A stretch of 38,984 bases of DNA, taken from Streptomyces cacaoi. Its GTDB lineage: Bacteria; Actinomycetota; Actinomycetes; Streptomycetales; Streptomycetaceae. The first letter of the stretch is position 1, and every line of letters begins with the position of its first letter. A model generated the notes under the pieces. It saw nothing but the letters and a program-made list of their open reading frames with translations, did not search any database and was not told the DNA's origin. This document shows, piece by piece, positions 23,129-31,701 of this stretch. The position numbers and the translations under genes are program-made. The DNA lies in contig NZ_BJMM01000054.1 in the NCBI RefSeq assembly GCF_006539165.1, positions 1-38,984 of the forward strand, in the 5' to 3' direction.

Positions 23129-24154
23129 ATGAAAAACAGCGCGGCCACGCCCCCGAACTCGCTGTCGCCCTCGCGCGCGTCCGATTTCATGCAGTGCCCG
23201 CTGCTCTACCGCTTCCGGGTGATCGACAAACTGCCGGAGAAGCCGTCGGCCGCCGCCACCCGGGGAACGGTCGTGCACGCGGTGCTGGAGCGGATCTTCG
23301 ACGCCCCGCGCCCGGAACGCAGTGCGCCGCGGGCGCGCAGCCTGGTGGTGGGCGAGTGGGAGCGGCTGCTCGCCAAGCGGCCCGAACTGGCGGAGCTGTT
23401 CGCCGAGGACGAGCCGGAGGACGGACCGGAGAGCGGCCCGGCGGACGCAGCGGCGGCCGGTGCGGCCGGGGCGGGTGCCGGGAGCGAGGCGCAGGACGGC
23501 GCGGGCGGTGCGCCCGGCTCCTCCGGGGAGGGCGGGGCCCGGCAGCACGGGCCGCGGCTGGCCCGCTGGCTGGCGGAGGCCGAGGAGCTGGTCGAGCGCT
23601 GGTTCACGCTGGAGGACCCGACGCGGCTGGAGCCGGCGGAGCGTGAGCTGTTCGTGGAGGCGCGGCTGGAATCGGGGCTGCGGCTGCGCGGGATCATCGA
23701 CCGCGTGGACGTGGCGCCGACCGGCGAGGTCCGCGTCGTCGACTACAAGACGGGCAAGGCGCCCCGGCCGGAGTTCGCCGACGGCGCGCTGTTCCAGATG
23801 AAGTTCTACGCGCTCGTGCTGTGGCGGCTGCGCGGGGTGGTGCCGCGCCGGCTCCAGCTGGTCTTCCTGGGCGGCGGCGGTGAGGTGCTCACCTACGATC
23901 CGGACGAGAGCGATCTGCGCGGTGTCGAGCGCAAGCTGCTGGCGCTGTGGGACGCGATCCAGCGGGCGACGGAGACGGGGGACTGGCGGCCCAAGCCGGG
24001 CAAGCTGTGCGGGTGGTGCGATCACCAGGCGCACTGCCCGGAGTTCGGGGGTACTCCCCCGCCGTACCCGCTGATGATCCAGCCGAGGCTGCCGGAGCCG
24101 CGGGAGCCCGGCGCGGGCGCCGAGGAGCCGGCGTCAGGGGCAGCCGGTGGCTGA
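23129..24154 (+). CDS. RecB/Cas4-type PD-(D/E)XK nuclease with predicted Fe-S cluster
   Basis: A 341-residue single-domain nuclease. PD-(D/E)XK residues are seen as Asp191 (GIIDRVD) and DYK at 205-207 (VRVVDYKTGKA), followed by a QMKFYAL helix typical of RecB-family nucleases. Cys23 (MQCPLLYRFR) and the C-terminal C294-x2-C297-x5-C303 (LCGWCDHQAHC) form the four-cysteine pattern that holds a 4Fe-4S cluster in AddB and Cas4. An Ala/Gly/Glu-rich insertion (about 95-140) is unstructured. Expected activity is DNA end processing or exonuclease action during repair; no helicase domain is present. It is divergent from the site-2 protease and has a DNA-damage-type promoter ending 8 bp before the ATG. 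Confidence 0.9.
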   Translation: MKNSAATPPNSLSPSRASDFMQCPLLYRFRVIDKLPEKPSAAATRGTVVHAVLERIFDAPRPERSAPRARSLVVGEWERLLAKRPELAELFAEDEPEDGPESGPADAAAAGAAGAGAGSEAQDGAGGAPGSSGEGGARQHGPRLARWLAEAEELVERWFTLEDPTRLEPAERELFVEARLESGLRLRGIIDRVDVAPTGEVRVVDYKTGKAPRPEFADGALFQMKFYALVLWRLRGVVPRRLQLVFLGGGGEVLTYDPDESDLRGVERKLLALWDAIQRATETGDWRPKPGKLCGWCDHQAHCPEFGGTPPPYPLMIQPRLPEPREPGAGAEEPASGAAGG

Positions 24155-24209
24155 TTGCCCGGCTGGGTGAGAATGGGGCCACCCACTGCCGCCCACTGGA
24201 GGAGTTTCC

Positions 24210-24881
24210 GTGGCAATCCGCGTTCTGCTGGTGGACGACCAGCCGCTCCTGCGTACCGGCTTCCGGATGATTCTGGAGGCCGAGCAGGACATAGCGGTGG
24301 TGGGCGAGGCGGGGGACGGCCTCCAGGCGCTGGATCAGGTGCGGGCGCTCCAGCCGGATGTGGTGCTGATGGACATCCGGATGCCGCGGATGGACGGCGT
24401 CGAGGCCACCCGCCGGATCACCGGCCCGGCGAAGGACGGCCCGGCCAAGGTGCTGGTGCTGACGACCTTCGATCTGGACGAGTACGTCGTCGAGGCGCTG
24501 CGTGCCGGTGCGAGCGGCTTTCTGCTCAAGGACGCGCCGGCGGGCGAGCTGGTGCAGGCGATCAGGGTGGTGGCGGCCGGCGAGGCGATGCTGGCGCCCA
24601 GCATCACCCGCAGGCTGCTGGACAAGTACGCGGGCAAGCTGCCGTCCGGTGAGGAGCCGCTGCCGGACACGCTGGATCAGCTGACGGAGCGCGAGGTGGA
24701 GGTGCTGAAGCTCGTCGCGCGGGGGCTGTCGAACGCGGAGATCGCCGCGGATCTGTTCGTGAGCGAGACGACGGTCAAGACGCATGTGGGCCACGTCCTG
24801 ACGAAGCTCGGTCTGCGCGACCGGGTGCAGGCCGCGGTGTACGCCTACGAGAGCGGCCTGGTGCGCCCCGGCGCGTCCTGA
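24210..24881 (+). CDS. NarL/FixJ-family response regulator
   Basis: A 223-residue two-component regulator. The receiver domain has the acidic pocket (VDD, 8-10), phosphorylation site Asp55 (LMDIRMP) and the conserved Lys of LLKDAP. A LuxR-type helix-turn-helix follows (LTEREVEVLKLVARGLSNAEIAADLFVSETTVKTHVGHVLTKL, read in parts, about 155-200). GTG at 24210 has GGAGGA 6-7 nt upstream. It starts 55 bp after the RecB-like gene on the same strand, so it may be co-transcribed with it. No histidine kinase is in the window, so it is orphan here. The signal and targets are unknown. Confidence 0.93.
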   Translation: MAIRVLLVDDQPLLRTGFRMILEAEQDIAVVGEAGDGLQALDQVRALQPDVVLMDIRMPRMDGVEATRRITGPAKDGPAKVLVLTTFDLDEYVVEALRAGASGFLLKDAPAGELVQAIRVVAAGEAMLAPSITRRLLDKYAGKLPSGEEPLPDTLDQLTEREVEVLKLVARGLSNAEIAADLFVSETTVKTHVGHVLTKLGLRDRVQAAVYAYESGLVRPGAS

Positions 24882-24941
24882 CGGCGAGCGGCGGGCCCGC
24901 GCGGGCCGCACGCGCGTGCGGCGGCCCGGGTGCGGGAGGAA

Positions 24942-24991
24942 CGACGACGGGACCCCCGTCGGGCCGGTGCCCGGCGGGGGTCCCGTCGTCG
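24942..24991. terminator. Bidirectional terminator between the response regulator and the solute-binding protein
   Basis: A perfect 17-bp stem (arms 24942-24958 and 24975-24991) with a 16-base loop that itself pairs GGGC/GCCC. It lies 60 bp after the response regulator stop on the plus strand and 39 bp after the solute-binding-protein stop on the minus strand, so it can serve both convergent genes. There is no T-run on either side. Confidence 0.7.
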
Positions 24992-25030
24992 GTGCTGCGT
25001 CCGCGCGAGGTGTCGGCTCCGCGCGGGGTG

Positions 25031-26629
25031 TCAGCTCTCCTTGCCGCGGCCGAGCTCCCAGAACTGGAGCATGGACGAGGAGTTGAGCGCCCATTCGACG
25101 CCGGTGATGTCGTCGCGTGCCGCGAGGTACTGCTTGCCCTGCCACAGCGGCAGCAGCGGCACGTCCTCAGCGACGATGTCCTGCACCCGGCCGAACGAGC
25201 TGCTGGTGCTGGCCCGTTCGGTCTGGCGGCGGGTGCGGGGCAGCAGCTTGCCGGTGATCTCCTGGTTGCGGTACGGCGAGCCGAGGAAGTTGTCCCGCTC
25301 GAAGAAGGGCCCGACGAAGCTGTCGGCGTCGGGGAAGTCCGGGTACCAGCCGTAGCCGTACACGTCGTACTTGCCGCCGGTGGCCGCGGGACGGTAGTCG
25401 TCCCACGCGACGCCCTTGGTCTTCACCTGGAACAGCCCGCTGTCGTTGAGCTGCTTCTTGAGGACCGCGAACTCCTTGGCGGTGGCCTCGCCGTAGTGGT
25501 CCGTCGTGTACATCAGCGTCATCTTCACCGGGGTGTTGATGCCGGCCCGGGTGAGGATGTTCTTGGCCTTGTCCCGGCTCGGGCTGCCGTACTTGTTGAA
25601 GAACGAATTCCGGTGCGGCGGCAGCCCCTTGGGCACCACGCTGTACAGCGGCTCGACGGTCCGGTCGTAGGCGGCCTTGACGATGTCCTGGCGGTCGATG
25701 AGCTGCGCCATGGCCTGCCGGACGGCCTTCTTGCCGCCGATCGGGCCCTCGGTGTTGAAGGCGATGTAGCGGATCTCCTGGCCGGCCTGCTCGACGAGAT
25801 CGATGCCCTTGGTCGTGGCCTTCTGGAGCTTGCCGACCTGGCTGGGGGTGATGGTGCGGCCCATCACGTCGATGTCGCCGGCCGACAGCGCCTTCTCCAT
25901 GGCGGACGAGCTGTTGAAGAAGCGCATCTCGATCTTGTCGTTGTTCATGTCGATCCCGCCCTGGTAGTGCGGGTTCTTGCTGAACGTCGCCTTGTGGTTC
26001 TTCGTGTCGAAGTCGTCGAGCGCGTACGGCCCGGAGCCGACGACCTTGAAGCCCTTCTCCAGCGACTTCGCCGAGTACGTCTCGCTGTCGACGATGGCCG
26101 CCGCCGGCGTGCTCAGCTTGTAGGGGAACGTCGCGTCCGGCGCCTTGAGATGGAAGACGACCTGGCGTGCGCCGGTGGCCTCGACCTTGTCCACGTTGGC
26201 GAACAGGGAGGACGGGCCGCCCTTGTGCTTGATGGCCTTGACGCGGTTCACGGAGAACTCCACGTCCTTGGCGTCGACTTCGTGGCCGTTGGAGAAGGTG
26301 AGTCCCTTGCGCAGGGTGCAGCGGTACTGCTCGTTCTGCGCGTCGGTGAACCCGCACTTGGAGGCGGCGTCCATCTCCGGCTCCGTCCCGCTGCGCGGCA
26401 CCCGGACCAGGGTCTGGAAGGTGTTGCCCATGATGGACCAGGCGGACACGTCGTAGGCGGCTGCCGGGTCGAAGGGCGCGGGGTTGGCCTCGGTGACGGC
26501 GAAGTGCTCCGTCGTGCCGACGACGATGGGATCGCCGTCGCCGCTTCCGCCCCCATCGGACCCGCAGCCGGCCAGCACGGGCGCGAGCAGCCCGGCCACT
26601 ACGGGCAGCACCACAGTCTTACGGTTCAT
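25031..26629 (-). CDS. ABC transporter solute-binding lipoprotein, family 5
   Basis: A 532-residue exported lipoprotein. The signal peptide ends in the lipobox VLAGC with Cys22, followed by a Gly/Ser/Asp tether. The mature part is of the SBP family 5 type that binds peptides, nickel or oligosaccharides: PFDPAAAYDVSAWSIMGNTFQTLV near the start, LRKGLTFSNGHEVDAKDVEFSVNRVKAI (read in parts), IAFNTEGPIGGKKAVRQAMAQLIDRQDI, and a C-terminal YPDFPDADSF. The ATG at 26629 follows GAGGAG at 10 bp. No permease or ATPase gene adjoins it, so it either serves a transporter encoded elsewhere or acts as a signal-sensing protein. Substrate is unknown; peptide binding is most likely. Confidence 0.93.
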   Translation of the reverse strand: MNRKTVVLPVVAGLLAPVLAGCGSDGGGSGDGDPIVVGTTEHFAVTEANPAPFDPAAAYDVSAWSIMGNTFQTLVRVPRSGTEPEMDAASKCGFTDAQNEQYRCTLRKGLTFSNGHEVDAKDVEFSVNRVKAIKHKGGPSSLFANVDKVEATGARQVVFHLKAPDATFPYKLSTPAAAIVDSETYSAKSLEKGFKVVGSGPYALDDFDTKNHKATFSKNPHYQGGIDMNNDKIEMRFFNSSSAMEKALSAGDIDVMGRTITPSQVGKLQKATTKGIDLVEQAGQEIRYIAFNTEGPIGGKKAVRQAMAQLIDRQDIVKAAYDRTVEPLYSVVPKGLPPHRNSFFNKYGSPSRDKAKNILTRAGINTPVKMTLMYTTDHYGEATAKEFAVLKKQLNDSGLFQVKTKGVAWDDYRPAATGGKYDVYGYGWYPDFPDADSFVGPFFERDNFLGSPYRNQEITGKLLPRTRRQTERASTSSSFGRVQDIVAEDVPLLPLWQGKQYLAARDDITGVEWALNSSSMLQFWELGRGKES

Positions 26630-27033
26630 GGTCGGCGATCTCCTCGTCCGGCCGGGGTTTGTTGCAGGGTGGAATGGCCGGTGGCACGACATTAATCGTC
26701 GGCCGCGGGAATACCGGAGGGACGGTCGGGATCGCCGCTTTCACACAGCGGAGCCGGAAGCCTGCTGTCCGCAATCCGGACGTAGGAACGTACTCCGCGT
26801 CGTTCCACCAATACGGACACAAGGGAACGGGAATTCCCCCACTCGACGCCGCTCCACCACACGGCGGGAAGTCTGTCGAGAGGGGTGCACGTGAGGAACA
26901 TCACGCCGCCAACTCCCGGTACGGACGCCGGTATTCGGACGGCGGTCACGCTGGACACACGCCCCGCTCCCCTGGGTTCCCGCCGCTCCCGGCGCCGGCC
27001 CGGCGCCCGCCCCGGAGGGGCCGGGAGCCACGC
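26630..27033. other. Intergenic region, lower GC, no gene
   Basis: About 400 bp of visibly lower GC than its surroundings, between the solute-binding protein start and the HAD phosphatase end. It contains short dyads such as GGAACG/CGTTCC around 26787-26810, and a TTAATG-type AT-rich spot near 26691 that could be part of the solute-binding protein promoter. No frame shows protein-like composition with a ribosome site. The HAD terminator lies at its right end. Confidence 0.5.
26985..27028 (-). terminator. Candidate terminator after the HAD phosphatase
   Basis: Arms GCTCCCGGC (26985-26993) and GCCGGGAGC (27020-27028) pair perfectly over 9 bp, with further GC pairing inside the loop. It begins 5 bp after the HAD stop codon. 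No T-run follows. Confidence 0.45.
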
Positions 27034-27738
27034 TCAGCGCAGCCCCGCGATGCGGGCGCGGAGGAAGCGCAGATCGACCTCTTCGAGTGAATCGACCACC
27101 GTACGGCCCGACTTGGGCGCGATGGGCGCCACCGAGGGCACCACGACCACCGGGCAGCCGGCCGCCTCGGCCGCCGCCACACCGGTCGCCGTGTCCTCCA
27201 GCACGGCGCACCGCGCCGGGTCGGCACCGAGCCGCTGAGCGGCCGTCAGATAGGGGTCGGGGTGCGGCTTGGTCCGGGTCAGTTCGTCCCCGGCGACGGT
27301 CAGGGCGAAGTTCTCCGGCCCCAGCGACTTGAGCATGCGGTCGACGACCTCGCGGTGCGAGGCGGAGACCAGCGCGGCGGGAACGTGGTGCGCGGCCAGC
27401 TCGGTCAGCAGCCTGCGGGCGCCGGGCATCAGCGGGACGCCGCCGTCCAGCCGTTCCACGAACTTCGCGTTGAGCAGGGCGCTCACCTCCTCCAGCGCGA
27501 TGTCGGCGGCCGTGGCCTCGATGAGGAAGCCGGCGGAGCGCGACATGGGCCCGCCCACCACCTCGGCGCGCCACTCCTCGCGCAGCTCGTGTCCGAGCTC
27601 GGCGAAGACCTCGCGTTCGGCGTCCCACCAGAAGTCCTCGGTGTCGACGAGGGTGCCGTCCATGTCGAGCAGCACCGCCTGGAGTGCGGGCTCCTCCTCG
27701 GCCGTGAGCGTGCCGACGGCGGGCTGAGAACTGGCCAT
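27034..27738 (-). CDS. HAD-superfamily phosphatase, beta-phosphoglucomutase/phosphatase type
   Basis: A 234-residue hydrolase. Motif I is LLDMDGTLVDTE with nucleophile Asp25 and Asp27, followed by an alpha-helical cap (DFWWDAEREVFAELG to LERLDG-like), motif II ALVSASH, motif III Lys in TRTKPHPDPYL and motif IV VLEDTATGVAAAEAAG. The C1-type cap suggests a small phosphorylated metabolite as substrate, such as a sugar phosphate or phosphoglycolate; which one cannot be told. The ATG at 27738 is preceded by AGGAGGTG, an excellent ribosome site. It lies 157 bp after metH on the same strand with tandem 11-bp repeats in the gap, so read-through from metH is possible. Confidence 0.9.
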   Translation of the reverse strand: MASSQPAVGTLTAEEEPALQAVLLDMDGTLVDTEDFWWDAEREVFAELGHELREEWRAEVVGGPMSRSAGFLIEATAADIALEEVSALLNAKFVERLDGGVPLMPGARRLLTELAAHHVPAALVSASHREVVDRMLKSLGPENFALTVAGDELTRTKPHPDPYLTAAQRLGADPARCAVLEDTATGVAAAEAAGCPVVVVPSVAPIAPKSGRTVVDSLEEVDLRFLRARIAGLR

Positions 27739-27780
27739 CCGCGTCCACCTCCTGAAGGGACGAGAAGGCCGGTCACCCCT

Positions 27781-27824
27781 CTCCCACGGGTCTCCCACGG
27801 GCCTCCCACGGGCCTCCCTGGGGA
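27781..27824. repeat. Tandem 11-bp repeats upstream of the HAD gene
   Basis: Units of CTCCCACGGGY repeat three times (27781-27813) with a fourth degenerate copy (CTCCCTGGGGA). The period is about one helical turn. They sit 43-86 bp before the HAD start codon in the leader or promoter zone and could vary in number between strains. Confidence 0.6.
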
Positions 27825-27895
27825 TTCCCCGTGGATCTCCGGTGGAGTGGGGGCGACCGGCCTGTACCGGACCGATCAGTGTACGACGAGCGCCG

Positions 27896-30800
27896 TCAGC
27901 GGGCGTTGAAGTACTTGGCCTCGGGGTGGTGGAGGACGATCGCGTCGGTGGACTGCTCGGGGTGCAGCTGGAACTCCTCGGACAGCTCGACACCGATGCG
28001 CTCGGGGTGCAGCAGCTCGGCGATCTTGGCGCGGTCCTCCAGGTTGGGGCAGGCGCCGTAGCCGAGGGAGAAGCGGGCTCCCCGGTACTTCAGGTCGAAC
28101 ATGCCTGCCATCTGCTCCGGGTCCTCACCGGCGAAGCCCAGCTCCGAGCGGACCCGGGCGTGCCAGTACTCGGCCATGGCCTCGGCGAGCTGGACGGAGA
28201 GCCCGTGCAGCTCCAGATAGTCGCGGTAGGCGTCCTCGGCGAACAGCTCGGCGGTCTTCTCCCCGATCTTCGAGCCGACGGTGACGACCTGGAGGCCGAC
28301 CACGTCCCGCTCCCCGGAGTCCTCCGGCCGGAAGAAGTCGGCCAGGCACAGCCGGCGGCCGCGGCGCTGCCGGGGGAAGGTGAACCGGGTGCGTTCGCTG
28401 CCGTCCTCGTTCAGCAGGATCAGATCGTCGCCCTTGGAGTAGCAGGGGAAGTAGCCGTAGACGACGGCGGCTTCGAGCAGGTTCTCCGTGTGCAGCCGCT
28501 CCAGCCAGCCGCGCAGCCGCGGACGGCCCTCGCTCTCCACCAGTTCCTCGTAGGAGGGCCCGTCACCCTTGCGGGACTCCTTGAGGCCCCACTGGCCCTT
28601 GAAGAGCGCGCCCTCGTCGATCCAGGACGCGTACTCCTTCAGGCCGATGCCCTTGATGACGCGCGTCCCCCAGAACGGGGGCTCGGGCACCGGGTTGTCG
28701 ACGGCGACGTCGGAGCGGACCGAGCCGTCGTTGACCTCCTGCTCCGGGATCTCGATGTCGCGCTTGGGCACCCGGCGCTGCTTGAGCGGGGGCAGGCTCG
28801 CGCCGGGGACGCCGCGCTTGACGTCCATCAGCGCGTCCATCAGGGAGAGGCCCTCGAAGGCGTCCTTGGCGTAGCGCACCTCGCCGTCGTAGACCTCGTG
28901 GAGGTCCTGTTCGACGTAGGCGCGGGTGAGGGCGGCGCCGCCGAGGATGACGGGGAAGTCGCCCGCCATGCTGCGGGCGTTCAGCTCCTCCAGGTTCTCC
29001 TTCATGATCACGGTGGATTTCACCAGGAGGCCGGACATCCCGATGACGTCCGCCGCGTGCTCCTTGGCCGCGTCGAGGATGGCCGAAACGGGCTGCTTGA
29101 TGCCGAGATTGACCACCTGGTAGCCGTTGTTGGACAGGATGATGTCCACCAGGTTCTTGCCGATGTCGTGCACATCGCCGCGCACCGTGGCCAGCACGAT
29201 GGTGCCCTTGCCCTCGTCGTCCTCGCTCTTCTCCATGTGCGGTTCGAGATAGGCGACGGCGGTCTTCATGACCTCGGCCGACTGGAGGACGAACGGCAGC
29301 TGCATCTGCCCGGAGCCGAACAGGTCGCCGACGACCTTCATCCCGGCCAGCAGCGTGTCGTTGACGATGTCCAGGGCCGGCCGCTCGGCCAGCGCCTCGT
29401 CGAGGTCCTCCTCCAGGCCGTTGCGCTCGCCGTCGATGATGCGGCGCTGGAGCCGCTCCTCCAGCGGCAGCGCCGCCAGCTCCTCGGCCTTGCCCGCCTT
29501 CATCGACTTGGCGGTGGCGCCCTCGAACAGCGCCATGAGCTTCTGGAGCGGGTCGTAGCCCTCCCGGCGGCGGTCGAAGATCAGGTCCCGGGCGGTCTCG
29601 ACCTGCTCCTCGTCGAACCGGGCGATGGGCAGGATCTTCGAGGCGTGCACGATCGCCGAGTCCAGCCCGGCCTTGACGCACTCGTCCAGGAAGACGGAGT
29701 TGAGGACGATGCGCGCGGCCGGGTTGAGGCCGAAGGAGATGTTCGACAGGCCCAGCGTCGTCTGCACCTCGGGGTGCCGGCGCTTCAGCTCGCGGATGGC
29801 CTCGATGGTGGCGACGCCGTCCTTGCGGGACTCCTCCTGGCCCGTGCAGATGGTGAAGGTCAGACAGTCGACGAGGATGTCGCTCTCGCGGATGCCGTAG
29901 TTCTGCGTCAGGTCGGCGATGATCCGCTGGGCGATCTCGACCTTCTTCTCGGGGGTGCGGGCCTGACCCTCCTCGTCGATCGTCAGCGCGATCAGCGCGG
30001 CGCCGTGCTCGCCGGCCAGCCGGCTGACGCGGGCGAAGCGGGAGTCGGGGCCGTCGCCGTCCTCGTAGTTGACGGAGTTGATCACGGCACGGCCGCCCAG
30101 CTTCTCCAGCCCGGCCTGGATGACGTCCACCTCGGTGGAGTCCAGCACGATGGGCAGCGTGGAGGCGGTGGCGAACCGGCCGGCCAGCTCCTGCATGTCG
30201 GCGACGCCGTCCCGGCCGACGTAGTCGACGCACAGGTCGAGCATGTGCGCGCCCTCGCGGATCTGGTCCCTGGCCATCTCCACGCAGTCGTCCCAGCGGC
30301 CCTCCAGCATGGCCTCGCGGAACTTCTTCGAGCCGTTGGCGTTGGTGCGCTCGCCGATGGCCAGGTAGGACGTCTCCTGGCGGAAGGGCACCGTCTGGTA
30401 GAGCGAGGCGGCGCCGGGCTCGGCAGCGGGGCGGCGCTCGGTGCGCTCGGCGCCGCGGACCCGCTCGACGAGCTGCCGCAGGTGCTCGGGCGTCGTACCG
30501 CAGCAGCCGCCCACGAGGGACAGGCCGTAGTCGCGGACGAAGCCCTCGTGCGCCTCGGCCAGCTCCTGCGGGGTGAGCGGGTAGTGCGCTCCGTCCTTGC
30601 CGAGCACCGGCAGACCCGCGTTCGGCATGCACGACAGCGGGATGCGGGAGTGCTGGGCGAGGTAGCGCAGGTGCTCGCTCATCTCGGCGGGGCCCGTCGC
30701 GCAGTTGAGCCCGATCATGTCGATGCCCAGCGGCTCCAGGGCGGTGAGCGCGGCGCCGATCTCGGAGCCGAGCAGCATGGTGCCGGTCGTCTCGACGGTG

Positions 30801-31492
30801 ACCGAGCAGATCAGCGGGAGGGAGACGCCGGTGGCGTCCATCGCGCGGCGGGCGCCGATCAGCGCCGACTTGGTCTGGAGGAGGTCCTGGGTGGTCTCGA
30901 CGAGCAGCGCGTCGGCGCCGCCCGCGATCATGCCCTCGGCGTTCTGCTGGTAGGCGTCGCGGAGGGTGGCGTAGGGGACGTGGCCGAGGGTCGGCAGCTT
31001 GGTGCCGGGGCCCATCGAGCCGAGGACCCAGCGCTGGCGGCCGTCCCGGGCGCCGAACTCGTCGGCGACCTCGCGGGCGATCGCGACGCCCTTCTCGGAC
31101 AGTTCGAAGATCCGGTCGGTGATCTCGTACTCGCCGAGCGCCGCGTGGTTGGCGCCGAAGGTGTTGGTCTCGACGCAGTCGACGCCGGCGGCGAAGTACT
31201 CCTCGTGGACGGATCGGATGATGTCGGGACGCGTCACGTTCAGGATCTCGTTGCAGCCTTCGAGCTGCTCGAAGTCGTCAAGCGTGGGGTCCTGCGCCTG
31301 GATCATCGTGCCCATCGCGCCGTCGGCGACGACGACGCGTTCGGCGAGTGCCCGGCGGAGGGCGTCGGCGCGGGCGGCGGGCGAGATGCCGGCGGGGGAT
31401 TCCGCGGAAGCCGGGGCGGCCGAGGAGGCCGGAGAGGCCGGGGCCTTGGAGGCGGCCGGGGATGCGGACGTACTGCTCGGCGACGAGGCCAT
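27896..31492 (-). CDS. metH: Cobalamin-dependent methionine synthase MetH
   Basis: MetH transfers a methyl group from 5-methyltetrahydrofolate to homocysteine through enzyme-bound cobalamin. The 1198-residue protein is full length. After an Ala/Ser/Pro-rich lead of about 40 residues come the homocysteine domain (zinc ligands Cys about 264 in NCATGP and the pair in GGCCGT about 329), the pterin-binding domain (IGERTNANGSKKFREAM), the cobalamin cap and B12 domain with DVHDIGKN supplying the lower ligand His (about 772), and the C-terminal SAM-binding reactivation domain (RGARFSLGYGACPNLEDR). ATG at 31492 lies behind GGGAGC. It is divergent from gylR across 209 bp. No cobalamin or SAM riboswitch is recognisable in the leader. 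Confidence 0.97.
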   Translation of the reverse strand: MASSPSSTSASPAASKAPASPASSAAPASAESPAGISPAARADALRRALAERVVVADGAMGTMIQAQDPTLDDFEQLEGCNEILNVTRPDIIRSVHEEYFAAGVDCVETNTFGANHAALGEYEITDRIFELSEKGVAIAREVADEFGARDGRQRWVLGSMGPGTKLPTLGHVPYATLRDAYQQNAEGMIAGGADALLVETTQDLLQTKSALIGARRAMDATGVSLPLICSVTVETTGTMLLGSEIGAALTALEPLGIDMIGLNCATGPAEMSEHLRYLAQHSRIPLSCMPNAGLPVLGKDGAHYPLTPQELAEAHEGFVRDYGLSLVGGCCGTTPEHLRQLVERVRGAERTERRPAAEPGAASLYQTVPFRQETSYLAIGERTNANGSKKFREAMLEGRWDDCVEMARDQIREGAHMLDLCVDYVGRDGVADMQELAGRFATASTLPIVLDSTEVDVIQAGLEKLGGRAVINSVNYEDGDGPDSRFARVSRLAGEHGAALIALTIDEEGQARTPEKKVEIAQRIIADLTQNYGIRESDILVDCLTFTICTGQEESRKDGVATIEAIRELKRRHPEVQTTLGLSNISFGLNPAARIVLNSVFLDECVKAGLDSAIVHASKILPIARFDEEQVETARDLIFDRRREGYDPLQKLMALFEGATAKSMKAGKAEELAALPLEERLQRRIIDGERNGLEEDLDEALAERPALDIVNDTLLAGMKVVGDLFGSGQMQLPFVLQSAEVMKTAVAYLEPHMEKSEDDEGKGTIVLATVRGDVHDIGKNLVDIILSNNGYQVVNLGIKQPVSAILDAAKEHAADVIGMSGLLVKSTVIMKENLEELNARSMAGDFPVILGGAALTRAYVEQDLHEVYDGEVRYAKDAFEGLSLMDALMDVKRGVPGASLPPLKQRRVPKRDIEIPEQEVNDGSVRSDVAVDNPVPEPPFWGTRVIKGIGLKEYASWIDEGALFKGQWGLKESRKGDGPSYEELVESEGRPRLRGWLERLHTENLLEAAVVYGYFPCYSKGDDLILLNEDGSERTRFTFPRQRRGRRLCLADFFRPEDSGERDVVGLQVVTVGSKIGEKTAELFAEDAYRDYLELHGLSVQLAEAMAEYWHARVRSELGFAGEDPEQMAGMFDLKYRGARFSLGYGACPNLEDRAKIAELLHPERIGVELSEEFQLHPEQSTDAIVLHHPEAKYFNAR

Positions 31493-31612
31493 GGAAGAGC
31501 TCCCTGGGATGCGACGGCTGTCGGCTTTGCGCCGCGGGTGAAGCAGCGCACCCGGTCAGCGTATAGGGCGGGCGCAAGAGCGCCGGTAGACATTCCGTCC
31601 AGCGGACAGTCA

Positions 31613-31618
31613 TAGACT
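31613..31618 (+). promoter_or_regulatory. Candidate gylR -10 box
   Basis: TAGACT on the plus strand fits TAnnnT and would start transcription near 31625, just upstream of the GylR operator at 31639-31673. A good -35 is not visible. The position agrees with autorepression by GylR. Confidence 0.35.
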
Positions 31619-31638
31619 CGAACCCGACTACCGCTCCG

Positions 31639-31673
31639 TCGACATCAGGGGTTAGCGTTCGACATTGTCGAAC
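31639..31673. promoter_or_regulatory. GylR operator upstream of gylR
   Basis: A perfect 17-bp palindrome GTTCGACATTGTCGAAC at 31657-31673, with 8-bp arms around a central T. A half-site TCGACAT at 31639-31645 lies exactly 20 bp upstream of the same heptamer in the palindrome, which places it on the same DNA face. The site is 29 bp before the gylR ATG. The same palindrome, with one changed base, precedes glpF. Confidence 0.85.
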
Positions 31674-31701
31674 TTGGAGCGCAGCAGGTCAGGGAGGACC
31701 G

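Noticed and set aside
31493..31701. Cobalamin or SAM riboswitch in the metH leader
   Set aside because: No B12-box or SAM-type conserved core could be recognised in the roughly 100-nt leader; the gap is taken up mostly by gylR regulatory sites.
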